From CAWAQA01 sp963784065 (GTDB taxonomy: Bacteria > Acidobacteriota > Vicinamibacteria > Vicinamibacterales > UBA2999), in contig CAWAQA010000001.1 in the NCBI GenBank assembly GCA_963784065.1, positions 124,001 through 188,000 of the forward strand: a DNA stretch of 64,000 nucleotides, read 5' to 3'. The position numbers and the translations under genes were made by a program. The notes beneath the pieces are model-generated. The model was not told where the DNA came from. It ran no database searches and saw nothing but the letters and a program-made list of their open reading frames with translations. Below, piece by piece: positions 40,217-48,864 of the stretch (position 1 is its first letter; every line of letters starts with the position of its first letter).

Positions 40217-40262
40217 TTTGTGATTGGTGATTGCTGATCGCCATTCGCGCCTCGCGATGAGC
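40215..40262. repeat. Intergenic GATT-type repeat
   Basis: TGATTTGTGATTGGTGATTG followed by CTGATCGCCATTCGCG is a short tandem GTGATT element next to the bicupin stop. A related copy lies at 48.8 kb and a partial one at 37.3 kb. Confidence 0.6.
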
Positions 40263-40283
40263 TGGCTCAGCAAGCTCTGACTG

Positions 40284-40289
40284 CATAAT
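40284..40289 (+). promoter_or_regulatory. -10 box upstream of the metallophosphatase gene, leaderless spacing
   Basis: CATAAT (5 of 6) ends six bases before GTG 40296. No ribosome binding site is visible between them. Confidence 0.5.
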
Positions 40290-40295
40290 TCACGG

Positions 40296-41692
40296 GTGCC
40301 CGAATTCCACGCGGAGCCGTACCTGCACCTCGCCGGCCTCTCTCATACGTCAGCGTTGATTACCTGGGGTGCCTTCTATTTCAAGACGCGCACCAAGCAC
40401 ACACTGGAAGCTGATCGACGATTCCGATCTGCGGTACGTCCACCCGCCGCGGCGCGAGAGCATCGGCGCCCGCTCGGATCCGTACGGGACCTGCGCGCGT
40501 GAACGTCTACGACATGAGTGGGGCGCTGGCGGCCACGTCGGCAACCGAGACGACCAACTTCTGCTGGATCGCCAATCTCCAGCCCGACACGCGGTACCGC
40601 TACGAAGTGATGGTGAAGGACGAGTTGTGGGGCGACGGCGAGCGCTGGGACTGGACGCCGGGCGAGACGCAGGGACTCGTCCAGCGCGGCGGCGTCTACG
40701 TCAACACGTTCCGCACGCATCCGGACCCGGCGCTCGATCCGACAGGTCCGTTCACCTTCATCGTCCTCGGCGATTACGGCACCGGCATCAAGCGCTCGAC
40801 GCCGAAGCGGCGGCAGCGCCAGGTCGCCGAAGCGATGCAGGTCGCCTTCGACGAGTACGACATCCGGCTGATCATCACGGGCGGCGACAATATCTATGCC
40901 GGCACGCGCATCCTCGGTATCCCCGTGGGCGGCAACACGGGGGACCAGGACGACGACTGGTTCTTCACGTTCTTTCAGCCTTACCGCTACATGCTGAACC
41001 GGATCCCGGTCTATCCCTGCATCGGCAACCACGACACGGCGGAAACCGAGGAGCGTGACGACCGCGACCAGTTGCTCGACAACATGTACCTCCTGGAACG
41101 GCTGGCGAGCGACGAGGCCGCGGCGGGCGCATCGGTGGATCCCGGTCTCTTCTACCGTATCCGGTACGGCCGGGACGTCGAGTTCATCTGCCTCGACACG
41201 TCCAAGGAAGGCTTCTTCCGCGGCAAGAGGCTCTACGAGTATCCGAAGCACTGGGCATGGATCGAGCAGGCGCTGGCCGGCGACGGCGGCGTCAAGTGGC
41301 GGCTCCCGTTCTGCCACCATCCGCCGTTCTGCGCCGGACCTCAGCACGGCAACACGGACCGGATGGAGAAGCTGCTGCCGCTGCTGACCCGCGGCGGCGT
41401 GCGGGCGATGTTCAGCGGTCACGAGCACAACTTCCAGCACTCGCACCACGACGGCATCGACTACTTCGTGTCGGGGGCGGGCAGCAAGGTGCGGAAGGGC
41501 GTCCCGGACAAGTTCGAGGGGGCCCACACCGTGTCGTGGTCCGACTACGCCCACTTCCTGCTCGTCACGATCGACGGGGACACGATGAGCGTGCGGGCGA
41601 TCGGCGAGCTCGAGGATGGAGCCCTCCGCGATCTGCCGCGCCTCACTCCCGCCGGCGAGGCGCTGACCGGACCGATCGTAGTGAGACGGTAG
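40296..41692 (+). CDS. Purple-acid-phosphatase-like metallophosphoesterase (two indels)
   Basis: About 463 residues. The N-terminal 130 residues form an FnIII-like domain (LSHTSALITWGAFYFK, NFCWIANLQPDTRYRYEVMV), as in purple acid phosphatases. The calcineurin-like domain has metal ligands in FTFIVLGDYGTG, ITGGDNIYAG, YPCIGNHDTAE, FCHHPPFCAG and MFSGHEHNFQHSH. No signal peptide is seen, so the location is uncertain. The frame changes at 40404 (ACA [C] TGG) and 40498 (GCG [C] GTG), both extra bases at codon boundaries. It probably hydrolyses a phosphate monoester or diester; the substrate is unknown. Confidence 0.87.
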
Positions 41693-41776
41693 CGGTCTCC
41701 GGTCTACGGTCTACGGTCGCAATTCGGCTGTTCTGACTCAGGACCGAAGACCGAAGACCGGAGACCGTAGACTGTT
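41693..41776. repeat. Heptamer palindrome (GGTCTACG / CGAAGACC type)
   Basis: GGTCTCCGGTCTACGGTCTA and CGGTC on the left (41697-41722) face GACCGAAGACCGAAGACCGG and AGACCGTAGAC on the right (41743-41772), about 20 bases apart. The right end contains TAGACT, which may double as a -10 box for the next gene. Confidence 0.78.
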
Positions 41777-41786
41777 GCTGTCTGAC

Positions 41787-42583
41787 ATGGACCTCCCCAC
41801 CCTCGCCTTCGTCGTCATCCCGGTGCTGCTGGCGGGCGCGCTGGTGTGGGGCGTCGCCGCCGCCTCCCGCCGGCTGGGCGAAGACCAGGCGACGCGACGC
41901 CGCGCCGTGATGGTGACCGTCGCGGGCTCGATCGCGTGGATGAGCGCGACCTGGGTCGCCGCGGCGAGCGGCGCCCTGCGGCAGTGGTATGCGACGCCTC
42001 CACCGTTCGCCATCATGGTGGCCGGCATCATCGCGCTGAGCGCCGCGATCGCGTTCACGCCGTACGGCCGCCGGCTGGCGATCGGCCTGCCGCTGTGGGT
42101 GCTCGTTGCCGTGCAGGGTTTCCGGCTGCCGCTCGAGCTCGCGATGCACGAGATGTACGAGCGCGGGGTCATGCCGGTGCAAATGAGCTACGAGGGGCTC
42201 AACTACGACATCCTCACCGGTATCACGGCCGTCATCGTCGCGGCGGTCGTGAAGATCGGCGGCCGCGGGCGGCTGGCCGTCGCGGTCTGGAATGTCCTCG
42301 GGCTCGCACTGCTCCTGAACGTCGTCACGGTGGCGATCCTGTCGACGCCGCGGTTCGGTTACTACGGCCGCGATCGCCTCAACGAGTGGGTCGCCGATCC
42401 GCCGTACGTGTGGCTGCCGGCGGTCATGGTGCTCGCGGCCCTCGCCGGGCACCTCCTGATCTTCCGGGCCTTGGGCGCCTTCCGCGCACCGTTCCCATCG
42501 AACCTCATCGATTCCGACCTGAGCCGAAGACTGGTCAATGGCAGCGCCGTTGCACGGTCCGTGGCAGGAGGACGAATGGCTGA
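41787..42583 (+). CDS. Hypothetical multi-span membrane protein
   Basis: From ATG 41787 (or TTG 41775) there are seven or eight hydrophobic segments: LAFVVIPVLLAGALVWGVAA, AVMVTVAGSIAWMSATWVAA, FAIMVAGIIALSAAIAF, LPLWVLVAVQGFRLPLELAM, YDILTGITAVIVAAVVKIGG, VWNVLGLALLLNVVTVAIL and MVLALAALAGHLLIF-like. YERGVMPVQMSYEGLNYDIL lies in a loop. The frame runs on without a stop into the next gene's sequence. I place the end near the TGA at 42581-42583 in a neighbouring frame, which assumes one indel. The family is not recognised, although the hydrophobic layout resembles small uncharacterised integral membrane proteins of soil bacteria. Confidence 0.6.
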
Positions 42584-43137
42584 AGTGCTCGTTGCTTTCG
42601 ACAATCCGATTGTCGACACGACCGGCTCGTACCTGGCGCGCGCCGTCGGGCGGCTGGCCGATGACGGAATGTGGCAAGGTTGGATCGAGTTCGAGCGCGT
42701 GGGTGGGAAGCGCGAGCTGCTCGTCACCGGCGTCGAGTCCACGCAACCCGAGAGAACGCACCTTGTCTATTGGGCGACCGGCCTCGGAGCCGATCTACCT
42801 CGAAGGTGCTCTGGCCCGCGCGCGCAATCCGACGATCGTGCGCGTCCGCGTGGATCCGCAACGCGCGATGTCGGACGCGCCGGCGCCACGAATCGTGACG
42901 CTCCCGTCCGGGCCGCCCGCGCCAGCCGCCATCCTCGATCCGTTCGACGTCGGGCGGAAGAACCTCGACATCCTCGACCAGCAGCTCCGCGCGTTCGACC
43001 GGCCGCGGCTCCTGAACATCATCTCGGCGTACGAGCTCAACCCCGGCAACGAAGATGTGTCGTGGATGTCGGACGCACAACTGGTCCGGTTCATCGTGGT
43101 CGCCGTGGATACCCAGTTGACGCAGCGAGCGCGGTGA
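42576..43137 (+). CDS. Hypothetical cytoplasmic protein (one indel)
   Basis: ATG 42576 has a strong AGGAGGA site eight bases upstream, so I treat it as a separate gene although its frame is open to the preceding one. The protein reads MAEVLVAFDNPIVDTTGSYL, ARAVGRLADDGMWQGWIEFE, LVTGVESTQPERTHLVYWA, then after a shift near 42788 EPIYLEGALARARNPTIVRV, FDVGRKNLDILDQQLRAFD and WMSDAQLVRFIVVAVDTQL. It is about 186 residues and hydrophilic. The same short family is not one I can name. It probably forms an operon with the membrane protein upstream. Confidence 0.62.
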
Positions 43138-43140
43138 TTG

Positions 43141-43231
43141 TCTGGCCTTCCGCCTGAAGGCGGAAGCCACAGGGACGAGCGGAAGCCACAGGACAGATGT
43201 GGCTTCCGGCTTCAGCCGGAAGGGCAGATAC
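43141..43231. repeat. Palindromic repeats between convergent genes
   Basis: TTCCGCCTGAAGGCGGAAGC (43147-43166) is followed by its partner GCTTCCGGCTTCAGCCGGAA (43202-43221) with copies of GGAAGCCACAGG between. It lies between convergent stops and could terminate both. Confidence 0.75.
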
Positions 43232-43235
43232 CCTC

Positions 43236-45756
43236 TTACCTCGCCACGCGGAACAACTCGTCCGCGGCGCTGAGGATGGTCCAGCGCAGGCGCTGCGGGT
43301 ACTGCAGCTCGCGGGCGAGGAAGGACTCGACGGTGTCAGCTACCTCCCGCGAGCGGTGGCCGCTCAGCGCGGCGCTCGTCCAGCGAGTCGGGAAAGAAGA
43401 TGTCGCCGGTGCGCTGGATCTCCCGCAGCAGCTCGAGGCTGGGAAGGACGAACCGCCGCGCGTGTTCCTCGCGCAGCGGGTGATTCAGATACGCGAGCGA
43501 CTCCTCGACCCAGGGCTCGCGCCGGCGGTTCTCGACCTGGCGAAAACGGGTGAACGCCAGCTCGCGCGTCGCGGGATCGGCTGAGAGCGCCGGCGCCACA
43601 AATGCCAGCCGGGCCTTGCGATCCGGGTCCTGCGTGCGCTCCTGCTGCATCTGGAGAATCCGGTCCCAGCCCTCCACCTCACGAACCGCCAGCTCCATGG
43701 CCATCGCGATCTCGTCGGTTTCCGCGAAGGGGAGGCCCTCAATCTTCTCCTCACGCCGCCACACACGCTCGAGCCACGCGACTCCGGCCGGCGTCAGCGT
43801 AATGTCACGGTAAGCGTTGAACCACGCCGACTTCTGGCCGCTCGTCGAGGCCCGCCCGATACCGTCGCGCAGCATCGCCTCGAGCGCGGGCGCACGCCGT
43901 TCGCGCTGATCCCTGGCCAGGTGGCGCCAGTAGGCGCGCACGAGGTAGGAAAGAATACGCTGCCGGTTTTGTTCGTCCGTCTCCCGCGGCAGCGCGCGTG
44001 ATACCAGGTCCACGAACGCAGCCGGTGCGACGTGCGCCTCGAGCATGTTCTCCCAGAGCGTGACCCATGCACTGCCGCGCGTCAGCGCGTCCGGAATCTC
44101 CTCGAGATGCTCGAGCAGATACTGCCGGCTCGCGGGATCCAGCACGAACAGGCCGTAGCCGAGCCCGCCCCCACTCGGCAACACGTACAGCGGACGCGGC
44201 TTGCCGATGGCATCACGAACGCTCGTCGAATGCCCGGTCACGGTGACCGGCACCTCGTCGACCGACTCGCGGTAACCGAGCGCCACCTCGAGCCTCTGCG
44301 GCCAGACCAGCCCTCGCTGGAGTGGATCGGTGCCTTCGAGGGTCAGCGCCGTAATGCCGCGCCGTCCGGTTCGCAGGTTTGTCGTGAACGCCGGCCGGCC
44401 CCGCTCCTCGACCCAGGCGCGGCTCCACGCGGCCAGGTTCTCAGGTGTCTTTGCATCGAGGATGGCCACGAGGTCGAGCCACGTCGCGTTCGCATAGGCG
44501 TGCTGCTTCAGATACTGGCGCAAGCCGTCGCGGAGCGCCGTCTCACCGATCATCAGCTCGAGCTGACGCATCATGATCGGCGCCTTCTGGTAAATGATGG
44601 GGCCGTACAACTGGCCGGCCTCGTTCAGATTCGCCAGCGGTTGACGAATGGGATTGGTGCCCGCGGTCCGATCGACCTCGTAGGCGCCCGGGTAGTGCGC
44701 GAGCAGGAATCTCAAGTCGTGGTTGACCTGCGGAAACGCCGGGTTCACGATCTTTGCCGCCATGAAGTTCGCGAACACCTCTTTCATCCAGACGTCGCTG
44801 AACCACTCCATCGTCACCAGGTTCCCGAACCACATGTGCGCGGTTTCATGCGCGATGGTCGTCGCGCGCCCGAGCTGCTGCTGCTGCGTGGCAGATTCGT
44901 CGAGCAGGAGGCTCGCGTTGTAGAGAATCGCGCCCGCGTGCTCCATTCCGGTGAACTGGAACGCCGGGATCATCACGAAGTCGAACTTGCCCCATGGATA
45001 GGGGACGGCCGTGTAGTCCTCGAGCCAGGCGAGCGCCGAGGCGTGCAGGTCGAACATGGCGTCGCGGTTCCGCGCGAGGCGCGCCGGGTTGGTCTCGCGG
45101 TGGAACATGCGGAAGGCGCGGCCGTTCCGCATGGCCGTCTCGATGGAGAATTTCCCGGCCACGAACCCGAACAGATAGGTCGGCAGCGGTTCCGTTTCGA
45201 CGAAATGGATCGTGCCGGACGTACGGTCCCGTTCGGCCCCATTGGCCACGGCTTCCCAGCCGGCGGGCACCGTCAGCGCCAGCGTATAGCGCGCCTTCAG
45301 GTTCGGCTGGTCGAAGCTGGGAAACGCCAGGTGCGCCCGCGCCGGCACGAAGAGGGTGTAGAGAAACTCATCCGTACGATTGAGCGATTCCTCGCCGGCC
45401 ACGAAATCGATCGCGATCTCGTTCTCTCCAGCTCGAGTCGCGTCGGCGGGAATCGTCAGGTGACCGTTCTCGACGAGGGCACGAACCTCGACGCCGCCGG
45501 CCCGTACCGTCCGAAGGCGGTCGGCGGGCTGGGCAAAGTCCAGGACCACACGGTGCGGCGTCTGAAGGGTGAACCGCAGAACGGCGCGACCCTGCACAGC
45601 TTCCTTGCGGGTGGCGGGGATGACAAATGCCAGCTCGTAGCGGAGATTCCCTATCGTGGCGGCGCGCTCGCGCGCCAGGGACTCTGGAATCCCCGGTCCA
45701 GGGACATCCGTGGCCCCCTGGGCGGCCAGCGTCATCGCCACGAGAAGCGGAAGCAT
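43236..45756 (-). CDS. M1 family aminopeptidase (one indel)
   Basis: About 839 residues from ATG 45756, with signal peptide MLPLLVAMTLAAQGATDVPG. Domain 1 is a beta-saddle (ELAFVIPATRKEAVQGRAVL). The catalytic domain has the exopeptidase loop MIPAFQFTGMEHAGAIL, where GMEHA replaces the usual GAMEN, and the zinc site HETAHMWFGNLVTMEWFSDV followed by WMKEVFANF (HExxH near residue 298, Glu about 18 later). KAPIMMRQLELMIGE matches the family. A long helical C-terminal domain follows. The frame changes near 43373, and the other frame ends HRSREVADTVESFLARELQ, RLRWTILSAADELFRVAR. It probably removes N-terminal residues from peptides in the periplasm. Confidence 0.9.
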
Positions 45757-45762
45757 GGCGCC

Positions 45763-45777
45763 ACGATACCGTAGAAT
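45763..45777. promoter_or_regulatory. Back-to-back -10 boxes for the divergent M1 peptidase and cupredoxin genes
   Basis: On the minus strand TATCGT (45763-45768) ends six bases before the M1 ATG at 45756. On the plus strand TAGAAT (45772-45777) ends eight bases before the cupredoxin ATG at 45786. Only 29 bases separate the two start codons, so each mRNA should begin at or very near its start codon, and the two polymerases would compete for the site. Confidence 0.55.
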
Positions 45778-45785
45778 GCAGGGCG

Positions 45786-46475
45786 ATGAAGCGCCGGGGG
45801 CCGGGGATCTTGGTGATGGTGGCCGTGGCGGGCGCCACCTCCCTCCTGATCTCCTCGAATCCCGCCGCACAGCAGGTCTCGACCGTCCGCGGACGGGTCG
45901 AAATCGGCATTCCAATCACGACGAGACGTCCGACCTCGGCGTATCCAACACGGTCCGTGACGGCGCCGGCGCTCGCGGCCGCCTCCGAGCTGCGTCATGT
46001 CGTCGTCTATCTGAAAGACGCGCCGTCGCGCGTGGTGCCGGCAACGAAGGTCGAGATCCATCAGCGCGACGAGAATTTCATTCCGCGGGTGGTGGCCGTG
46101 CCAGTCGGATCCGAGGTCTCGTTTCCCAACGACGACCCTATCTATCACAACGTGTTCTCGCTGTCGCGCCCGCGGAACTTCAACCTCGGGCGCTATCCGC
46201 GCGGGGACACGCGGCGCGTCAGGTTCGAGCGCCCGGGCATCGTGAAAGTGTTCTGCGACATCCACTCGCACATGAGCGCCACGGTCATGGTCTTCAACCA
46301 CCCGTGGTTCTCCGTTCCCGCCGAGGACGGCCGCTTCGAGCTGCCGGCGATCCCGCCCGGCGAGCGCGAGATCACGGCATGGCACGAGCGGCTGGGCGAC
46401 ACCACACAACGCGTGCGCCTGGACGCAGGGCGCGTAGCCGAAGCCGACTTCGTTCTCCCGGTTCCCCCTCAGTAG
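45786..46475 (+). CDS. Periplasmic cupredoxin-like copper protein
   Basis: Intact protein of 229 residues. A signal peptide (KRRGPGILVMVAVAGATSLL) precedes a domain with HVVVYLKDAPSRVVPATKVE and HQRDENFIPRVVAVPVGSEV. Then SFPNDDPIYHNVFSLSRPRN and GIVKVFCDIHSHMSATVMVF carry the type-1 copper ligand set His ... Cys-x2-His-x2-Met. The C-terminal 50 residues (FELPAIPPGEREITAWHERL) look like a carboxypeptidase-regulatory-like sandwich. The layout matches the methylamine-utilisation-like / plastocyanin-like proteins common in soil bacteria. It lies one base before the porin gene, so the two form an operon. Confidence 0.84.
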   Translation: MKRRGPGILVMVAVAGATSLLISSNPAAQQVSTVRGRVEIGIPITTRRPTSAYPTRSVTAPALAAASELRHVVVYLKDAPSRVVPATKVEIHQRDENFIPRVVAVPVGSEVSFPNDDPIYHNVFSLSRPRNFNLGRYPRGDTRRVRFERPGIVKVFCDIHSHMSATVMVFNHPWFSVPAEDGRFELPAIPPGEREITAWHERLGDTTQRVRLDAGRVAEADFVLPVPPQ

Positions 46476-46476
46476 C

Positions 46477-47553
46477 ATGCGCGCCATCCTCGTCGCGTGT
46501 CTGCTGGCTGCGTCCTCGTCGAACCCCGCGCTCGCGCAGCAGGCGCGACCGTCCTTGTTTGCCATCGACACCGTGGCCGCGATTGACGAGGTCGCCGACT
46601 TCGACGGCAACTACGCGACCGGCGTCACCCTCGACGCCGTGGTGTCGGCCGATTTCGGCCGCGGCTTCCAGGGCATCGTCCGGCCGTTCGTCTCGCGCCT
46701 GTCCTCCGGCGAGTGGATTCGCCAGGTGTGGGTCGCCGCCCTCCGCTACGAGCGGGCGGCGCGCATCAGCCTGCGCGTGGACGCGGGGCTGATTCCCTCG
46801 CCAGTCGGCCTCGCCAATCTCACGCTGCGGCCGCATCTCAACCCGACGATGGCGCAGCCGTCGTCGCTCTTCACGCCGCTGCCGCCAGTCGAGCCGCGCG
46901 GAGCGCGCATCAACCTGCTTGGAGCGGTGTACCCCTATGGCGTCCAGACAACCGTGTCGAGCGAGCACTGGGACGTGCGGGCCGCGATCATCGACCATTC
47001 GCCGCTGCGGACGCGCCGCGTCTTCGCCGAGACCAACCCGCCGCGATTCGCCAACGTGGTGGTCGGCGGCGGCATCACGCCGATGGTGGGCGTTCGGATC
47101 GGCGGCTCGATCACGCGCGGCGACTGGCAGCGCGAGGGGGAGGCCTCGTATGCGACCGAGAATCGAGGCGCGACGATCGCGACGCTGGAGGCCGAGCTGG
47201 AATTCCGTTACACCAAGCTGACGGGCGAGTGGGTCCGCGATTTCCTCGAAACGAGCACCGCGGATCGCGTGGCGACCGGTTGGTACGCCCAGGGCCAGCA
47301 GACGTTGACGCCTCGCTGGTTCGTCGCCGGTCGGCTGGAACAGATATCAGCGCCCGCCGTGTTCTGGCTGGGCGGCGGCGCGCCGCCGCTCGTCGTCGAT
47401 CAGCAGCTGGAAGGGATCGAGGAAACGCTCGGCTACCGCCTCACGCCGGACGTGACGCTGCGGGCCAGCCACCGCGCACGACGCGGCTTCAGCCGGCCGG
47501 GGTTCCAGCACACGGTCGGTGTGTCCGCCGTCTGGTGGCGACGCTGGATGTGA
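46477..47553 (+). CDS. Outer-membrane porin-like beta-barrel protein
   Basis: Intact protein of 358 residues with signal peptide MRAILVACLLAASSSNPALA. The mature part alternates hydrophobic and polar residues in strands typical of outer-membrane barrels: TGVTLDAVVSADFGRGFQGI, ISLRVDAGLIPSPVGLANLT, NVVVGGGITPMVGVRIGGSI, TLEAELEFRYTKLTGEWVRD and YRLTPDVTLRASHRARRGF, ending HTVGVSAVWWRRWM with aromatic residues. The segment DAGLIPSPVGLANLTLRP with NPTMAQPSS resembles barrels that pair with cupredoxin-like proteins. It overlaps the copper-protein operon, so metal or electron-shuttle traffic is possible (inference). Confidence 0.78.
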   Translation: MRAILVACLLAASSSNPALAQQARPSLFAIDTVAAIDEVADFDGNYATGVTLDAVVSADFGRGFQGIVRPFVSRLSSGEWIRQVWVAALRYERAARISLRVDAGLIPSPVGLANLTLRPHLNPTMAQPSSLFTPLPPVEPRGARINLLGAVYPYGVQTTVSSEHWDVRAAIIDHSPLRTRRVFAETNPPRFANVVVGGGITPMVGVRIGGSITRGDWQREGEASYATENRGATIATLEAELEFRYTKLTGEWVRDFLETSTADRVATGWYAQGQQTLTPRWFVAGRLEQISAPAVFWLGGGAPPLVVDQQLEGIEETLGYRLTPDVTLRASHRARRGFSRPGFQHTVGVSAVWWRRWM

Positions 47554-47614
47554 GGTGACGGTTCGCGGCCGGGGTCCGGCACCCGGATTGCTCCCTGCGC
47601 AGCCGGAGGAGCGC

Positions 47615-47788
47615 ATGCACCGCAAGGACGAGCTGCCGCCAAACGAGGACCGCGATCGCGATCGCATTCCGGACGACGCGGACACCGCGGAAGCGATCAA
47701 GGACGTGGCCGACACGTTCAGGACCGACGACGTTGGGAAAGACATGGGCGTCGGCGGAATCGGCGCGACGCCGGATGACGAGGACTAG
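47615..47788 (+). CDS. Small acidic hypothetical protein
   Basis: 57 residues from ATG 47615 with GGAGGA seven bases upstream. The sequence is highly charged (MHRKDELPPNEDRDRDRIPD, then DADTAEAIKDVADTFRTDDV) and ends with GATPDDED. No membrane segment or known domain is visible; it is probably intrinsically disordered. It follows the porin gene by 62 bases and may be the third gene of that operon. Confidence 0.55.
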   Translation: MHRKDELPPNEDRDRDRIPDDADTAEAIKDVADTFRTDDVGKDMGVGGIGATPDDED

Positions 47789-47790
47789 AC

Positions 47791-47864
47791 CTTACGGGCC
47801 GGCTAAAGCCGGCCCCTACGTACTGGAACTCAGGGGCCGGCTTCAGCCGGCCCGTGCCGCGTTG
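47791..47864. repeat. Double palindromic repeat
   Basis: GGGCCGGCTAAAGCCGGCCC (47796-47815) with the tail CTACGTACTGG is followed by GGGGCCGGCTTCAGCCGGCC (47832-47851). It lies between convergent genes. Confidence 0.8.
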
Positions 47865-47869
47865 GGTCC

Positions 47870-48778
47870 CTACTTACGCGCGGCGAGCTCCGCATAGGCC
47901 GCCATCACGTTTTTCTGAGCGAAGGGGCGCGCCGGGCCGAGGAATTCCGCGCCCGGGATCGGCGTCGGGGCGATGTAGGCATTGAACTTCGCCGGGAGCT
48001 TCAGCTCGGCGGCGGCCTGATCGGCGGTCTTTCCCGCCTTGCGTGCGGACTGCACGTAGTTCAGGAACTCGCGGTTGAATTCCGCATACTCGGCCAGGCT
48101 GGACCACGGCTGCACCTCACCCATGTGCCCCGTGATAATCGAGTCGACGTTCGGGATCCCCTTCGCGGCCTTTTCGAGTGTGTCGGGTGCGGCGACGAAG
48201 CTGCCGCCGTTCGCCGTGTCGATGTACGGCGGCGCCTTCCACGCGAACAGATCTCCCGTGTGGACGATGCGGGCGGCCCTGAACACGATCAGCGCGTCGC
48301 CGTTGGTGTGGCCAGGTCCGAAGTAATACAGGTCGATCTGGTCGGCGCCGGTCCCGAGCGTGAGGCGATCCTTGAACGCGCGATCGGGCAGCGCGCTCGG
48401 GGTCGCTTTCAGCTCCGCCATCTTCATCATGTTCGCGCGCGTGTTCTCGTGCGCGATGATCTCCACGCTTGCCGGGAACTCGCCGTTGCTGCCCACGTGA
48501 TCGCCGTGCGTGTGCGTGTTGATGATGGTCGTCACCGGCCGCGGCGTCACCGCCTTCAGCTTGGCCAGGATCGCCTGTCCGTTCTTCACCAGCTTCGTGT
48601 CAACGAGCACGACGCCGTTGGCGGTGACAAAGGCAGCGGTGTTGCCGCCTTCCCCCGGTATGACGAAGAGGTTGTCGCCGACCTTCTGCGCGTCGCCGAC
48701 CGGCGGAAACTGCGCGGCGGCGGCGATCGCGAGGCCGGTCACGACAATCGCGGTCAGGATGGTGGTTCGCATCATCAA
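47870..48778 (-). CDS. Secreted MBL-fold metallohydrolase
   Basis: Intact protein of about 301 residues; ATG 48775 is more likely than TTG 48778. A signal peptide (MRTTILTAIVVTGLAIAAAA) precedes the metallo-beta-lactamase fold with zinc ligands in NTHTHGDHVGSNGEF (HxHxDH), FGPGHTNGDALIVF (His), VHTGDLFAWK (Asp) and IITGHMGEVQPW (His). The family includes quinoprotein-relay and glyoxalase-II-like hydrolases; the exact substrate is unknown and there is no beta-lactamase-specific motif beyond the fold. It reads in the same direction as the HupE-like gene upstream, separated by a repeat. Confidence 0.86.
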   Translation of the reverse strand: MMMRTTILTAIVVTGLAIAAAAQFPPVGDAQKVGDNLFVIPGEGGNTAAFVTANGVVLVDTKLVKNGQAILAKLKAVTPRPVTTIINTHTHGDHVGSNGEFPASVEIIAHENTRANMMKMAELKATPSALPDRAFKDRLTLGTGADQIDLYYFGPGHTNGDALIVFRAARIVHTGDLFAWKAPPYIDTANGGSFVAAPDTLEKAAKGIPNVDSIITGHMGEVQPWSSLAEYAEFNREFLNYVQSARKAGKTADQAAAELKLPAKFNAYIAPTPIPGAEFLGPARPFAQKNVMAAYAELAARK

Positions 48779-48792
48779 TACCTCAGGTCATT

Positions 48793-48864
48793 TAGCCATG
48801 GCCATTCGCGATCGGTGATTCGCGTCGCGATCCCGAATCACACATCACAGATCGCAAATCGTTA
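48793..48864. repeat. Intergenic GATT/AATC inverted repeat
   Basis: TGGCCATTCGCGATCGGTGA with TTCGCG on the left faces GAATCACACATCACAGATCG with CAAATCG on the right. The unit matches the GATT-type repeat at 40.2 kb. Confidence 0.6.

Noticed and set aside
44032..45774. 580-codon plus-strand ORF opposite the M1 peptidase gene
   Set aside because: No motif or signal; it mirrors the coding strand of the conserved zinc peptidase.
45786..46475. Metallo-beta-lactamase or nitrite reductase assignment for the copper protein
   Set aside because: Only a single cupredoxin copper site is visible, without a second domain or type-2 copper ligands.
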